A DNA stretch of 64,000 nucleotides from Tsuneonella troitsensis (GTDB lineage Bacteria > Pseudomonadota > Alphaproteobacteria > Sphingomonadales > Sphingomonadaceae), in contig NZ_LMAU01000003.1 of the NCBI RefSeq assembly GCF_001441535.1, positions 372,001 through 436,000 of the forward strand, given 5' to 3'. Of the stretch, positions 37,080 to 46,143 are shown piece by piece (the first letter of the stretch is position 1; every line of letters starts with the position of its first letter). Under the pieces are notes generated by a model that ran no database searches, was not told where the DNA came from, and saw only the letters and a program-made list of their open reading frames with translations. The translations under genes were made by a program, and so were the position numbers.

Positions 37080-37950
37080 ACCACAGATCCCAAACGAAAA
37101 CGGCGATCGCGGCCCAGATCATCACGAATGAGGCCAGCTCGGCGGGGAGAAGCGGTTCTCCGAAGACGGTCAGACCCAGCACGAAGACGATCGTCGGGGC
37201 GAGGAACTGGATGAAGCCCAGTACCGAATAGTCCATTCGCCGCGCAGCTTCCGCAAAGAGCCACAACGGTATGGCAGTCACCACGCCGCCCAGCACGATC
37301 GCGGCGCTGAGGCCGAGGTCCTGCCCAAATGCCGGTCCGGCAGGCGTGGCGGCATACCAGCCCACGATGCCCAGGGCAGGCACCAGAAGAATGATCGATT
37401 CGATCGTCAGCCCCGGCAACGCGCCCACCGGTACGCGCTTGCGCACCAACCCGTAGGTGCCGAACGACAGGGCCAGCGTCAGGCTGATCCAAAGCGTCGT
37501 CAGCGCTCCGCCCAGGAGTATCGCGATCCCGATTCCCGCAAGGCCCACGGCGATCCACTGGCGGCGGGTCAGGCGTTCCCCCAGCAGCATCGTGCCGAGG
37601 AGAACGTTGACCAACGGGTTGATGTAGTATCCCAGGCTCGCGGCAAAGACCTCACCAGCCTGGATTGCCCAGATATAGACCAGCCAGTTGATTGCGATCA
37701 GCGCGGCGCTGACGGCCAGCCATCCGAGAACGCGGGGATTGCGCAGGGCGGTCACGATCTCGCCGATCTGGCGGCGGTAGGCGGCGATCGCCAGGCACAA
37801 AGGGAGCGTCCAGACGATGCGCCAGGCGACGAACTCCACCGGCGGGACCGCGGCAACGAGAATCAGGTAGAGCGGAAGAAAGCCCCAGATGAAGTACGCG
37901 CCGAGCGCCTGGGGCAGGCCATCGGCCTTCGGGCGGGGCGCTTCGTTCAT
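37057..37950 (-). CDS. rarD: RarD family permease (EamA/DMT superfamily)
   Basis: A 297-aa protein with ten membrane segments. The start GLPQALGAYFIWGFLPLYL and ASLGYYINPLVNVLLGTMLL are the RarD signatures in the EamA fold, and VLGFIQFLAPTIVFVLGLTV closes the second repeat. RarD members are linked to chloramphenicol sensitivity; the substrate is unknown. Convergent overlap with pyrC. Confidence 0.92.
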   Translation of the reverse strand: MNEAPRPKADGLPQALGAYFIWGFLPLYLILVAAVPPVEFVAWRIVWTLPLCLAIAAYRRQIGEIVTALRNPRVLGWLAVSAALIAINWLVYIWAIQAGEVFAASLGYYINPLVNVLLGTMLLGERLTRRQWIAVGLAGIGIAILLGGALTTLWISLTLALSFGTYGLVRKRVPVGALPGLTIESIILLVPALGIVGWYAATPAGPAFGQDLGLSAAIVLGGVVTAIPLWLFAEAARRMDYSVLGFIQFLAPTIVFVLGLTVFGEPLLPAELASFVMIWAAIAVFVWDLWSRRSAAS

Positions 37951-38143
37951 CTTGTCGCCCGCCTAGGCCCGCTCGCAGAGCACCGCAAGGCAGGGAAATG
38001 CGGTCCTTTTCGCCTTTTCGAAAAAAGTTCGTTCCTGAAAGCGCCGTTGCCATTCGTTCAGCTACGGACCTCTATTTATGAACGTGACAGATGGGGTGGC
38101 CCACTCAGCCTCTCGGTCGCTGGACATGCAAAGGAACTGAACG

Positions 38144-38584
38144 ATGAACAAGAGCCCCCTGAAGATCGCTGCGCTGGCCCTTGCCGTGCCGGGTCTGGCG
38201 CTCGCCGCTCCGGCTGCGGCCGCACCCGCCGCGCACAGCGCCGCCTATCAGAACAGCGCCGTGTGGGGCGACCAGTCGGTCAACCACAATCACAAGCGCA
38301 AGCACCGCGGATACGACAGCCGCTATTACGGCTCGCAGCAGAGCTATTACGGCGATCCGATCAACTCGAACACCCGCGTCTGGCGCGGTGACGACAACCG
38401 CTATTACTGCCGCAAGTCCAACGGCACGACTGGTCTGGTGATCGGCGCTGCGGGCGGAGCCCTGCTAGGCCGCGAGATCGCCGGCTCCGGCGACCGAACC
38501 CTCGGCGCGATCCTGGGTGCGGCGGGCGGTGCCCTCCTCGGCCGCGAGGTTCAGAAGGGAATCAGCGGCAGCCGCTGCCGCTGA
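38144..38584 (+). CDS. Glycine zipper 2TM domain protein (17-kDa antigen-like)
   Basis: A 146-aa exported protein. Signal MNKSPLKIAALALAVPGLAL ending AAPAAA (cut about residue 26), a Tyr/Ser/Asn/Arg-rich middle (HKRKHRGYDSRYYGSQQ) and a C-terminal glycine zipper repeat: TGLVIGAAGGALLGREIAG and RTLGAILGAAGGALLGREV. Such proteins sit in the envelope, often at the outer membrane. The upstream gap (37951-38143) has TTTTCGAAAAAAG but no defined regulator site. Confidence 0.9.
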   Translation: MNKSPLKIAALALAVPGLALAAPAAAAPAAHSAAYQNSAVWGDQSVNHNHKRKHRGYDSRYYGSQQSYYGDPINSNTRVWRGDDNRYYCRKSNGTTGLVIGAAGGALLGREIAGSGDRTLGAILGAAGGALLGREVQKGISGSRCR

Positions 38585-38597
38585 TTCAACAGACTTG

Positions 38598-38621
38598 GCG
38601 ATCGTGCCCACCCACGATCGC
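38598..38621. repeat. 9-bp inverted repeat after the glycine zipper gene
   Basis: GCGATCGTG (38598-38606) and CACGATCGC (38613-38621) form a perfect 9-bp stem with a 6-base loop, 13 bases after the stop codon. There is no T run, so termination by this alone is uncertain; it may protect the 3' end of the mRNA. Confidence 0.55.
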
Positions 38622-38716
38622 AAGCGCGAACCCTATGGGGGTCGCGGAAGGCGCTCTTCACTTCGGTGGGGGGCGCCTTCTTCCGTTGCAGGTCGCGTCC
38701 CGCTAGTGCTTGGCGC

Positions 38717-39418
38717 ATGATCCGCTCGGTTCCGATTGCGCTGGCAGCCATTCTTCTTTCGGCCTGTGGTGGCGGCGGCGAGCCGGAGGATTCCGTGCCG
38801 CAACGCGATCCGCAGGTGGCGCAGGCGCTCGACGATCCACTTCTGACCGACCCGGATCTGTCCACCCTCAACGAGGCGGGAGCGGCGCTCACCGTGATCA
38901 CCGACAGGTCGCTACCGCTTCTTCCTCCTACGCGCGAGGCGATCGAGGCCGCACGCGAGGAGGCAGCTTCGCTCGTCGGCGGGTCGGACAAACTCGTTCC
39001 CCTGGGCGAGCCGAGCGCCACCGCGAACGCGCTTCCCCTCACGGCGGCGCCGGACGAACAACTGGCTGTTGCAGGTGGCAGCGACGCGTGTGGTGCCAGC
39101 TTGCAGCGCGGGGCAATCTGGGCAGCGCGGATGCCAGTCGAAATGCCGATCTATCCGCGCGCGGGTTTGACCGCTGCTTCGGGTTCGCAATCCGCCGGCT
39201 GCGACGTTCGGGTTCTGACGTTCGTCACACCGGTCGATCTGCCGGACGTGCTGGCGTTCTATTCCGATCGCGCTCGCCGCGCCGGGCCGAAGCCGATCTA
39301 TGCAAGGGCCGGCGTCGATCTGCTTCTGCGCGGCGCCTCGGCCGCCCTGGCCTACGAAGTCCGCGCGCGCCGGGTTGGGGACCAGACCGTCGTGCGCATG
39401 GTCACCATCGGGCGCTAG
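38717..39418 (+). CDS. Putative lipoprotein of unknown function
   Basis: A 233-aa lipoprotein: MIRSVPIALAAILLSACGGG (lipobox LSAC, Cys at 17). The mature protein has an acidic, helical N-terminal half (DPQVAQALDDPLLTDPDLST, often seen in sphingomonad homologues) and a C-terminal alpha/beta half with AARMPVEMPIYPRAGL, VDLPDVLAFYSDRARRAG and ALAYEVRARRVGDQTVV. I do not recognise a named domain. The ATG at 38717 follows a short upstream extension without homology. Overlaps the astD stop by 4 bases. Confidence 0.72.
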   Translation: MIRSVPIALAAILLSACGGGGEPEDSVPQRDPQVAQALDDPLLTDPDLSTLNEAGAALTVITDRSLPLLPPTREAIEAAREEAASLVGGSDKLVPLGEPSATANALPLTAAPDEQLAVAGGSDACGASLQRGAIWAARMPVEMPIYPRAGLTAASGSQSAGCDVRVLTFVTPVDLPDVLAFYSDRARRAGPKPIYARAGVDLLLRGASAALAYEVRARRVGDQTVVRMVTIGR

Positions 39419-40860
39419 GTGTCGCCCACGCGCGGGGTCTTGCGGCGTTCGTCCCGAAATCCCGCTCCGATTGTTGCTCGCGGCTGGTCCATCTCGGTGC
39501 TCGCCACGGGATAGGCGCAATAGTCCGCTGCGTAAAAAGCGGATGGCCGGTGGTTTCCCGAAAGGCCGATCCCGCCGAACGGCGCCTTACTGCTCGCGCC
39601 GCTCGTCGGCCGGTTCCAGTTGACGATCCCGGCGCGGACGTTCGCCCAGAACCGGTTGTAGTCCTGCGGCGCGCCTCCGATCAGCGAGGCCGACAGCCCG
39701 AATCGTGTATCGTTCGCCTCTGCGATCGCCTGATCCAGGTCGTCCACCTTGATGACCTGCAACAGCGGTCCGAACAGTTCGACGTCCGGCCGATCCTTCA
39801 TCCCGGTCACGTCGATGATGCCGGGGCTCAGGAACGGCAGCGCGCCGTCGGGCCGCATCATGTGCTTGATCGCCTTGCCGCCATTGGACAGCAGATAGAG
39901 GAAGCTCTCCGAAAGCTGGTCGGCGGACTGGTTGTCGATCACCGGTCCCATGAAGGGCGCGGGATCGGCGAACGGTTCGGCAAAGATGATGCGGTCGGCG
40001 AGTGCCTTTACCTCGGAAACGAGCGCATCGTACATGCTCGCCTTGACGATCAGCCGCCGGGCCGCCGTGCAGCGCTGGCCGGCGGACGTGAATGCGCTCT
40101 GGATCACGAGCGTCGCGGCGTCGGTGATCTTGGGCGTATCGACCACCACGATCGGATTATTGCCGCCCATCTCGAGCGCAACGATCTTGCCTGGATTGGT
40201 CGCCAGCCGCTTGTTGATCGCGATGCCCGCCTGCGCGCTGCCGGTGAAGAGCACGCCATCGATATCGCGGTGGCCGACGAGAGCCTGTCCCTCCGCAATG
40301 CCGCCTTGCAAGCACTGGGCGACGTCCGGCGGGACGCCCGCATCGTGCAGGCACTTCACCAGAAACTCGCCCACCGCGGGTGTCTTTTCGCTGGGTTTGA
40401 ACACCACCGTGTTGCCCGCGATCAGCGCCGGAACGATGTGACCGTTGGGCAGGTGGGCCGGGAAGTTGTAGGGTCCCAGCACCACCAGCACGCCATGCGG
40501 CTTGTGCCGCACGGCTGCGGTGCCCTGGAGTGCGCTGTCGAATTTCTTCTGACCGGTCCGCTCGGCGTAGGCGCTGACCGAGATATCGACCTTGGCGACC
40601 ACGGATTCGACCTCGGTGCGGGCCTCCCACAGCGGCTTGCCGGTCTCGCGAGCGATCAACTCGGCGAGCGCATCGTGATACTTGCGAACCTCGTTGGCAA
40701 ATCTGCGAACGAGCTCGACCCGAGTGGCGAGCGGCTTGGCCGCCCATTCCGGCCACGCACGCCGCGCGCGCTCGATCGCGGCATCGACGTCGCCCGCCGT
40801 ACCGCGCCAGAGTTCCGCGCCGGTCGCGGGCTCGAATGAGATGAGGTCCAAGGTCGTCAA
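39415..40860 (-). CDS. astD: N-succinylglutamate 5-semialdehyde dehydrogenase
   Basis: A 481-aa aldehyde dehydrogenase of the arginine succinyltransferase pathway. AstD-type marks are VLGPYNFPAHLPNGHIVPAL, LFTGSAQAGIAIN, LEMGGNNPIVV (Glu base), TSAGQRCTAARRL (catalytic Cys), and the C-terminal GIGLSGNHRPSAFYAADYCA, which is characteristic of AstD. It oxidises succinylglutamate semialdehyde with NAD. The other ast genes are outside the window. Extra residues after STEMDQPRA form a tail longer than usual. Confidence 0.93.
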   Translation of the reverse strand: MTTLDLISFEPATGAELWRGTAGDVDAAIERARRAWPEWAAKPLATRVELVRRFANEVRKYHDALAELIARETGKPLWEARTEVESVVAKVDISVSAYAERTGQKKFDSALQGTAAVRHKPHGVLVVLGPYNFPAHLPNGHIVPALIAGNTVVFKPSEKTPAVGEFLVKCLHDAGVPPDVAQCLQGGIAEGQALVGHRDIDGVLFTGSAQAGIAINKRLATNPGKIVALEMGGNNPIVVVDTPKITDAATLVIQSAFTSAGQRCTAARRLIVKASMYDALVSEVKALADRIIFAEPFADPAPFMGPVIDNQSADQLSESFLYLLSNGGKAIKHMMRPDGALPFLSPGIIDVTGMKDRPDVELFGPLLQVIKVDDLDQAIAEANDTRFGLSASLIGGAPQDYNRFWANVRAGIVNWNRPTSGASSKAPFGGIGLSGNHRPSAFYAADYCAYPVASTEMDQPRATIGAGFRDERRKTPRVGDT

Positions 40861-41083
40861 GCGATGGCTTGGTAACCGTTAGTCGCGTGGGAGCAAAGAG
40901 CCTTTCCGCCCATTCACCAGACGATCGATCGTTCGATCGGAGAGCACGACTCCAACATTAAGTTTCTTTCTGAAATCAAAAAATGGTTAAAAATATTCTC
41001 TGCTTGAGTTGTGAGGTTGTAAGGGTTCATTAACGGCACCGAAGACGGGAGTCGTCCCGCCGAAAACTACAAGAAATTCCGAA
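40861..41083. other. AT-rich intergenic region upstream of adhesin
   Basis: No gene. Base composition drops sharply here (for example AATCAAAAAATGGTTAAAAA around 40975-40995) against GC-rich flanks. It holds the inverted repeats GATCGA-TCGT-TCGATC (40923-40938) and CGGGA-GTCG-TCCCG (about 41047-41060). It may contain the promoter of the adhesin pseudogene, and marks the edge of a region with foreign composition. Confidence 0.5.
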
Positions 41084-42587
41084 GTGGTTGCTCAAGTTTT
41101 TTGTGGCGAAGGCAAGCTATTTTTTTCGAGAAGCTCGCTAACCGCAGACGCAATAGGGTATGTTCGTCATGAGTCCAGTTTTTCACGCCTGGCCGCTCAC
41201 GGCCTTACTGCCTCGGCAAGTGTTATGGCATTTGTCGCGCTGACCGCGACGCCGGTCGCAGCGGCCGAGTGTCTCCTCGACACCAAGAATGACGGCGTGG
41301 CGGTCGCCCTCGATACGGATGGTGGCGCTGCCTCGTCGGATCCGACCGCGCTGGCCTGCGGCTTCGCTGCGAATGCCAACTGGGCGCAGACGACCGCTGT
41401 CGGCACCGATTCCCTTGCGGTAAATGCTGGCGCAAGTTCGGTTGGCGCAAATGCCCAGGCGCTCCAAACCGACGATATCGCAATCGGTCGCTACAGTGTC
41501 GCCTCTGGAGGCGTGAGCATTGCCATCGGTTCGTCGAGCAATCCCCTGATTGCGGCGACTGCTACCGGCAACACCGCAATCGCGATCGGTTTCGGTTGCG
41601 ACGCCCTGCAATTCGGTTCGCTCGCTATCGGTACCAACAGTCAGAGCGCACAGCTGGTCGCGACAGCGCTAGGCAGCAACGCCCGTGCTTTGGCCCAGTC
41701 GTCAGGCGCTATCAATGACTTCACACTTGCTACTGGGGTCTTTTCAACCGCCGTCGGCGTGAATGCCATGCTCTCGCACTTGGCACTGTCGCGGTAGGTG
41801 TTAATGCCTTGGCGAGCGGCGAACAGGCGATTGTCACCGGGTCAAACTCGGTTGCTACTGGTGTGTTCTCGACGGCAAGCGGATACATTTCACAGGCTTC
41901 GGACCGTGGATCTTCGGCTTTTGGTGCCAACGCAGTGGCTACGGGTGATCAGGCTTCCGCATTTGGTAATGGCGCTCACGCAACGGCTCAGGGCTCTGTC
42001 GCTATCGGCCACGCAGCACTCGCCACCGGTGAAGGATCGATTGCAACCGGCGATGCGGCCTTGGCCAGCGGTGCTCAGGCAATCGCCATCGTGAAGGCGC
42101 ACTAGCAAGCGACGACCTCGCGACCGCAACTGGTTACATCGCTGCCGCTACTGGCCCGGGGTGGTACCGCTTATGGTGCTGCCACCCAAGCGACCGGCTT
42201 CGAGTCGACCGCAATCGGCAACAACGCAGTGGCATCGGCTGAGCAGTCGACTGCCAACGGCACACTGGCGACAGCACACTGGCGACGGCAAGCGGAGTGT
42301 TATCGACCACCAGCGGTAACATTTCCAATGCCGCCGGTCGCGGTTCGGCAGTAAATGGTGCGAATGCCAATACAGTCGGCGATCAATCGGTCGCGGTGGG
42401 TAACCCGTCGGTTGCTGGCCTTGAGTCGGTTGCCGTTGGCCGGATCGCTTCGGCGAATGCGGCCACAGCCGTTGCCATCGGTAACGATGCGCAGGCCAAC
42501 GAAGAAGATGCAGTCGCGATTGGCGATATGACCCGCGCTGGTTTCCACTCGACCGCCATCGCGACGTCCGCTCCACGCCGCCGTTAA
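41084..42587 (+). pseudogene. YadA-like trimeric autotransporter head domain, degraded
   Basis: A signal-like start (VMAFVALTATPVAAAEC) leads into many head repeats of the Hep/Hag type (SVAIGxxAxAxG; for example ASAFGNGAHATAQGSVAIGH). The frame is broken at least four times: near 41767 and 42091 one base is lost (ATCGTGAAGG for ATCGGTGAAGG), near 42160 one is gained, and a 14-bp tandem duplication at 42261-42288 shifts it again. The coiled-coil stalk and membrane anchor are missing; it ends in APRRR at 42587. The start (GTG 41084, ATG 41225 or other) is uncertain. Composition is poorer in GC than the neighbours. Confidence 0.88.
42261..42288 (+). repeat. 14-bp tandem duplication inside the adhesin pseudogene
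   Basis: CACACTGGCGACAG (42261-42274) is followed at once by CACACTGGCGACGG (42275-42288), differing at one base. Because 14 is not a multiple of three it shifts the reading frame: TLATA is read in one frame before and TLATASGVLSTTSG in another after. It is one of the inactivating changes. Confidence 0.85.
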
Positions 42588-43996
42588 GCAGGCGCCAACT
42601 TCAGATGACCCGAGGGCAGGGGCGGTTGGCCCAGGAATTCGCCCAGTGCGCGGATGCGGTCAACCGCGTTTGTCATCGCACTCCAGTCATCGCGTTTGGC
42701 GATCGCCGCCCATATTTCCTCGACCTCGTCGATCACCATAGTCGGTCCCGGGTTGAAGTCGTCTCCGCCTGAAGCAATGCCTGCCGGGACATAACCCCGC
42801 AGCGCTTCGGCCAGTTCGCCGGTAGCCCGTTCTCCATGCCTGTGGCGGACGAAAAACCGCGCTGGGCTCTCTCCGCTTTCGGTCATCGCCGCCTCGCACG
42901 CAGCTATCAGCGCGGCGTCTCGCTCGTCGCCTTGCGAGAGCAGTCCGAGACGCCACAGCCAGTGGCGCCTTACGTTCGCCATGTAGAGCGGTCCGAACCG
43001 CTCCAGAGCTTCCATCAGCGGCGCGGATTCGACCAGCGAGCGAAGCGCGACGGCCAACTGTCCGCAGTTCCAGTACAACGCCTCGGGCTGGCGGCCGAAC
43101 GCATAGAGGCCCGCGTGGTCGAAGTAGGCCGCTGTGAATCCGGGCTGCCACGCAGGCAGGAAACGCCATGGTCCGTAGTCGAAGCTTTCGCCGGTCACGT
43201 TCATGTTGTCGGTGTTGAGTACGCCGTGCACGAACCCGGCGACCATCCAGCTTGCGGCCAGGTCCGAGAGCCGTTCGACCACCTGATGCATCAGGATCAC
43301 GCCAGGTTCCTCGCGCGCCGCCGCCTCGTCCGGCGGCAGGGGGCCGGGAAATTGCGTAAGGCAATAGTCTATGAGCTCGGCCATGTGTTCCGTTTCGCCA
43401 AGCGCTGCCAGCCGCTGAAACGTACCGATGCGGATATGGCCGTGCGACAGGCGAACGAGGACGGCCGAGCGCGTGGGCGAAGGTTCGTCGCCCCTCGAAA
43501 GCTCCTCGCCGGTTTCGACGATCGAGAAGGTCTTGCTGGTATTAACGCCCAGCGCCCCGAGCATTTCGGTTGCCAGCAGTTCGCGCACCGCGCCTTTCAG
43601 GGTGAGGCGGCCGTCGGCCGTCCGGCTCCACGGGGTCGTCCCCGACCCCTTCGTGCCCAGTTCCAGCAGGCGTCCGTCGGTCGCCCGCATCTGGGCGAAG
43701 GTGAATCCGCGACCGTCGCCCAGGTCGGGGTTGTACACCCGGAACTGATGCCCGTGATAGCGCAGGGCGAGCGGCCCGGGCAGGGTTCCATGCAGGGGTT
43801 CGAACCGGGCGAAATGGCGGATCCAATCCTCATCGGAAAGCCCGGCCAGGCCCACCGTCGCCGCCGCGCGATCGTTGCGCCAGCGCAGTATCGTCCGTGG
43901 AAAATCGGCTGGCTCTACCGGATCGCCCAGCCAATCGGCGAGGGCAAGAAGCGGACGTTCTGGCCGGAATGCGGCAGGTTGCTCTCCGGCGATCAT
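42584..43996 (-). CDS. selO: Protein adenylyltransferase SelO
   Basis: A 470-aa pseudokinase-fold enzyme (UPF0061/YdiU) that transfers AMP to protein hydroxyls. Marks are YHGHQFRVYNPDLGDGRG, LELGTKGSGTTPWSR, TLKGAVRELLATEMLGALG, FVHGVLNTDNMNVTGESFDYG and GPWRFLPAW. Lys and Asp residues of the flipped ATP site are in these segments. It lacks the C-terminal Sec/Cys tail of long members, being slightly shorter than E. coli YdiU. ATG 43996 chosen at the homology start; overlaps the adhesin pseudogene 3' end by 4 bases. Confidence 0.93.
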   Translation of the reverse strand: MIAGEQPAAFRPERPLLALADWLGDPVEPADFPRTILRWRNDRAAATVGLAGLSDEDWIRHFARFEPLHGTLPGPLALRYHGHQFRVYNPDLGDGRGFTFAQMRATDGRLLELGTKGSGTTPWSRTADGRLTLKGAVRELLATEMLGALGVNTSKTFSIVETGEELSRGDEPSPTRSAVLVRLSHGHIRIGTFQRLAALGETEHMAELIDYCLTQFPGPLPPDEAAAREEPGVILMHQVVERLSDLAASWMVAGFVHGVLNTDNMNVTGESFDYGPWRFLPAWQPGFTAAYFDHAGLYAFGRQPEALYWNCGQLAVALRSLVESAPLMEALERFGPLYMANVRRHWLWRLGLLSQGDERDAALIAACEAAMTESGESPARFFVRHRHGERATGELAEALRGYVPAGIASGGDDFNPGPTMVIDEVEEIWAAIAKRDDWSAMTNAVDRIRALGEFLGQPPLPSGHLKLAPA

Positions 43997-44082
43997 CCGG
44001 CGATAGTGGAGATCAGGGTGCGGCCATGCAAGCCGCTTGCGAGCAGGGGCTGCATGACGCCGACCAACGCGATTTTGCAATC

Positions 44083-45234
44083 GTGAGCGTGACATCGGAC
44101 GCGCCCGTGCGCCTGCTTCATCTGCATTCGACGTTTGCGCCCGGCGGCAAGGAACGGCGCGCGGTCCGCCTGATGAACGCGTTCGGGCCAAAGGTGCACC
44201 ACGCGATCGTCTCTGCAATCCCGGAGGAAACGGGGGCCGCGGCGGAGATCGACCGATCGATTCCCGTTACGTGGCCTCGCAAGTTTCCGGCCCTGAAAGG
44301 CTCGCCGACACCCGGTCGCCTGAAGCTGATCGCCGAGGCCATGCGCGGATACGATCTGGTGCTCAGCTATAATTGGGGCGCGATGGATGCGGTGATGGCG
44401 CACACCCTGTTCGGCCAGATGCTCGACCTTCCGCCGCTGATTCATCACGAGGACGGCTTCAGTGATGACGAGCGCGTGCGCCTCAGCCGGCGCCGCAACT
44501 GGTATCGCCGGATCGGGCTGGGACGGGCGCGAGCGCTGGTGGTCCCGTCCGAAACGCTCGAGGAAATCGCCCTGACCGCGTGGGCCCAACCGATCGGTCG
44601 CGTAAGGCGCATTCCAAACGGAATCGATACGGCGGCCTTCGCAGGCGAACCGCGCCCCGATGCCTTGCCCGGACTGGTGAAGCGCCCAGGCGAATTCTGG
44701 ATCGGCACGATGGCGGGTCTCCGATCGGTCAAGAACCTGACGGCCTTGGTCAGGGCATCCGCTCCCCTGCCGGAATTCTGCCATCTCGTGATCGTCGGCG
44801 AAGGACCCGATCGTGACGCCATCCGGGCGGAAGCCGAACGGCTTGGGGTCGAACACCGCATTCATTTGCCCGGGTTTGCCGCCCAGCCGGAACGCTATGT
44901 CGGTCTGTTCGACGTATTCTCCCTGTCTTCCCACTCGGAGCAGTTTCCCATATCCCTGGTCGAGGCGATGGCGGCGGGCCGGCCGGTGGTCGCGTATGGC
45001 GTGGGCGATGTCGCGGACATCGTGTCCCCCGAAAATCGCGAGCTCATCGTGCCGCCGGGCGACGAAGCTGCGCTGAGCGCGGCCATCGGGTCGCTGGTAT
45101 ACGACCTCGATCGCCGGGCTCTATTACGGAAGGCCAATCGCGCGAAAGCTCGCGCCCAGTTCGATGAAGCCGCCATGATCGCGGCCTACCGGCGACTCTA
45201 CGCAAGCGCCCTAGGCCGCGCGACCCTGCCATGA
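44083..45234 (+). CDS. Glycosyltransferase family 4-type
   Basis: A 383-aa GT-B glycosyltransferase. N-terminal half: LLHLHSTFAPGGKERRAVRL; C-terminal half: RIPNGIDTAAFAGEP, HLVIVGEGPDRDAIRAEAER and SEQFPISLVEAMAAGRPVV, the EX7E nucleotide-sugar motif. It would transfer a sugar to a lipid or polysaccharide. No ATG fits; GTG at 44083 or 44089 gives the family start, while an ATG further upstream adds unlike residues. Divergent from selO; no other polysaccharide genes follow, so the acceptor is unknown. Confidence 0.87.
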   Translation: MSVTSDAPVRLLHLHSTFAPGGKERRAVRLMNAFGPKVHHAIVSAIPEETGAAAEIDRSIPVTWPRKFPALKGSPTPGRLKLIAEAMRGYDLVLSYNWGAMDAVMAHTLFGQMLDLPPLIHHEDGFSDDERVRLSRRRNWYRRIGLGRARALVVPSETLEEIALTAWAQPIGRVRRIPNGIDTAAFAGEPRPDALPGLVKRPGEFWIGTMAGLRSVKNLTALVRASAPLPEFCHLVIVGEGPDRDAIRAEAERLGVEHRIHLPGFAAQPERYVGLFDVFSLSSHSEQFPISLVEAMAAGRPVVAYGVGDVADIVSPENRELIVPPGDEAALSAAIGSLVYDLDRRALLRKANRAKARAQFDEAAMIAAYRRLYASALGRATLP

Positions 45235-45355
45235 TGCGCTTCACTCGTGGTTCACCCGCCGGGGGACATCCGGTTTTGCACGTTGAATTGAACCACTCAT
45301 AGGCTAAAGACCGCGCGCACCCGAGCCTATCCGTAAGAAGAGACTTCAGACACCC

Positions 45356-46120
45356 GTGGCCCTTCGACCTGACAACGCGCTGACCCCCGACGACAAGCGC
45401 GCCCGCGCGCAGGCCGCACAGGAAGACGTCCTGCTGCGCGAAGTGGACGAGGCGGTCCGCCAGGATCAGTACGCCGATGCCGCGCAACGATACGGCAAGC
45501 CGATCATCGCTGCGGTCGTCCTGCTGCTGGTCGCATTCGGTGGATATCTGTTCTGGGACAGCCGCCAGGATGCCGCGCGCGAGGCGGACAGCGAAAAGTT
45601 CATCGCCGCGCTCGACTCAGTCGAGCAGGGCAACCTGTCCAGCGGCGACCAGGCGCTCGCGCCCGTGATCGCAGAGGGTGGTCCGGGATCGAAGGCGGCC
45701 GCGCAGTTGCTCAAGGGCGGCATCGCGATGGAGCAGGGCAAGGCTGCCGAAGCCGCGGCCATCTTCGATAGCGTCGCGGCGGACACTAGTGCGCCGCAGG
45801 CGATGCGCGATCTGGCCACGATCCGCGCCGTGACCGCGCGGTACGACACGTTGAAGCCGGCGGACGTCGTCGCCCGGCTCAAACCGCTCGCAACGCCGGG
45901 CAACGCGTGGTTCGGTCCCGCCGGAGAGCTGGTCGCGATGGCCTATCTCGACCAGGGTAACCAGGCCGAGGCCGGAGCATTGTTCGCAGCCATTGCCAGA
46001 TCTGACGACACCCCCGACTCGCTGAAGGTACGGGCACGCCAGATGGCCGGTCTGCTCGGCGTGGATGCGATCGACGACGTCGATACCGTGATCAATCAAC
46101 CTGCGCCGGGCGCTGAATGA
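45356..46120 (+). CDS. YfgM-like tetratricopeptide membrane protein
   Basis: A 254-aa protein with a cytoplasmic N-terminus (LTPDDKRARAQAAQEDVLLR), one membrane helix IIAAVVLLLVAFGGYLF (about residues 50-66) and a periplasmic TPR-like helical domain (AAQLLKGGIAMEQGKAAEAA and so on). This is the TPR_21/YfgM layout, linked to BamB and SecYEG in periplasmic chaperone networks. A GTG at 45356 is the start. Its stop overlaps a possible bamB ATG (ATGA at 46117), fitting the widespread yfgM-bamB order. Confidence 0.87.
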   Translation: MALRPDNALTPDDKRARAQAAQEDVLLREVDEAVRQDQYADAAQRYGKPIIAAVVLLLVAFGGYLFWDSRQDAAREADSEKFIAALDSVEQGNLSSGDQALAPVIAEGGPGSKAAAQLLKGGIAMEQGKAAEAAAIFDSVAADTSAPQAMRDLATIRAVTARYDTLKPADVVARLKPLATPGNAWFGPAGELVAMAYLDQGNQAEAGALFAAIARSDDTPDSLKVRARQMAGLLGVDAIDDVDTVINQPAPGAE

Positions 46121-46143
46121 CAACCTCGAGGACTGAATCGCGT

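Noticed and set aside
41798-42094. Separate small gene inside the adhesin region
   Set aside because: It is an out-of-frame reading of the head repeats, rich in Arg and Trp, without repeat logic.
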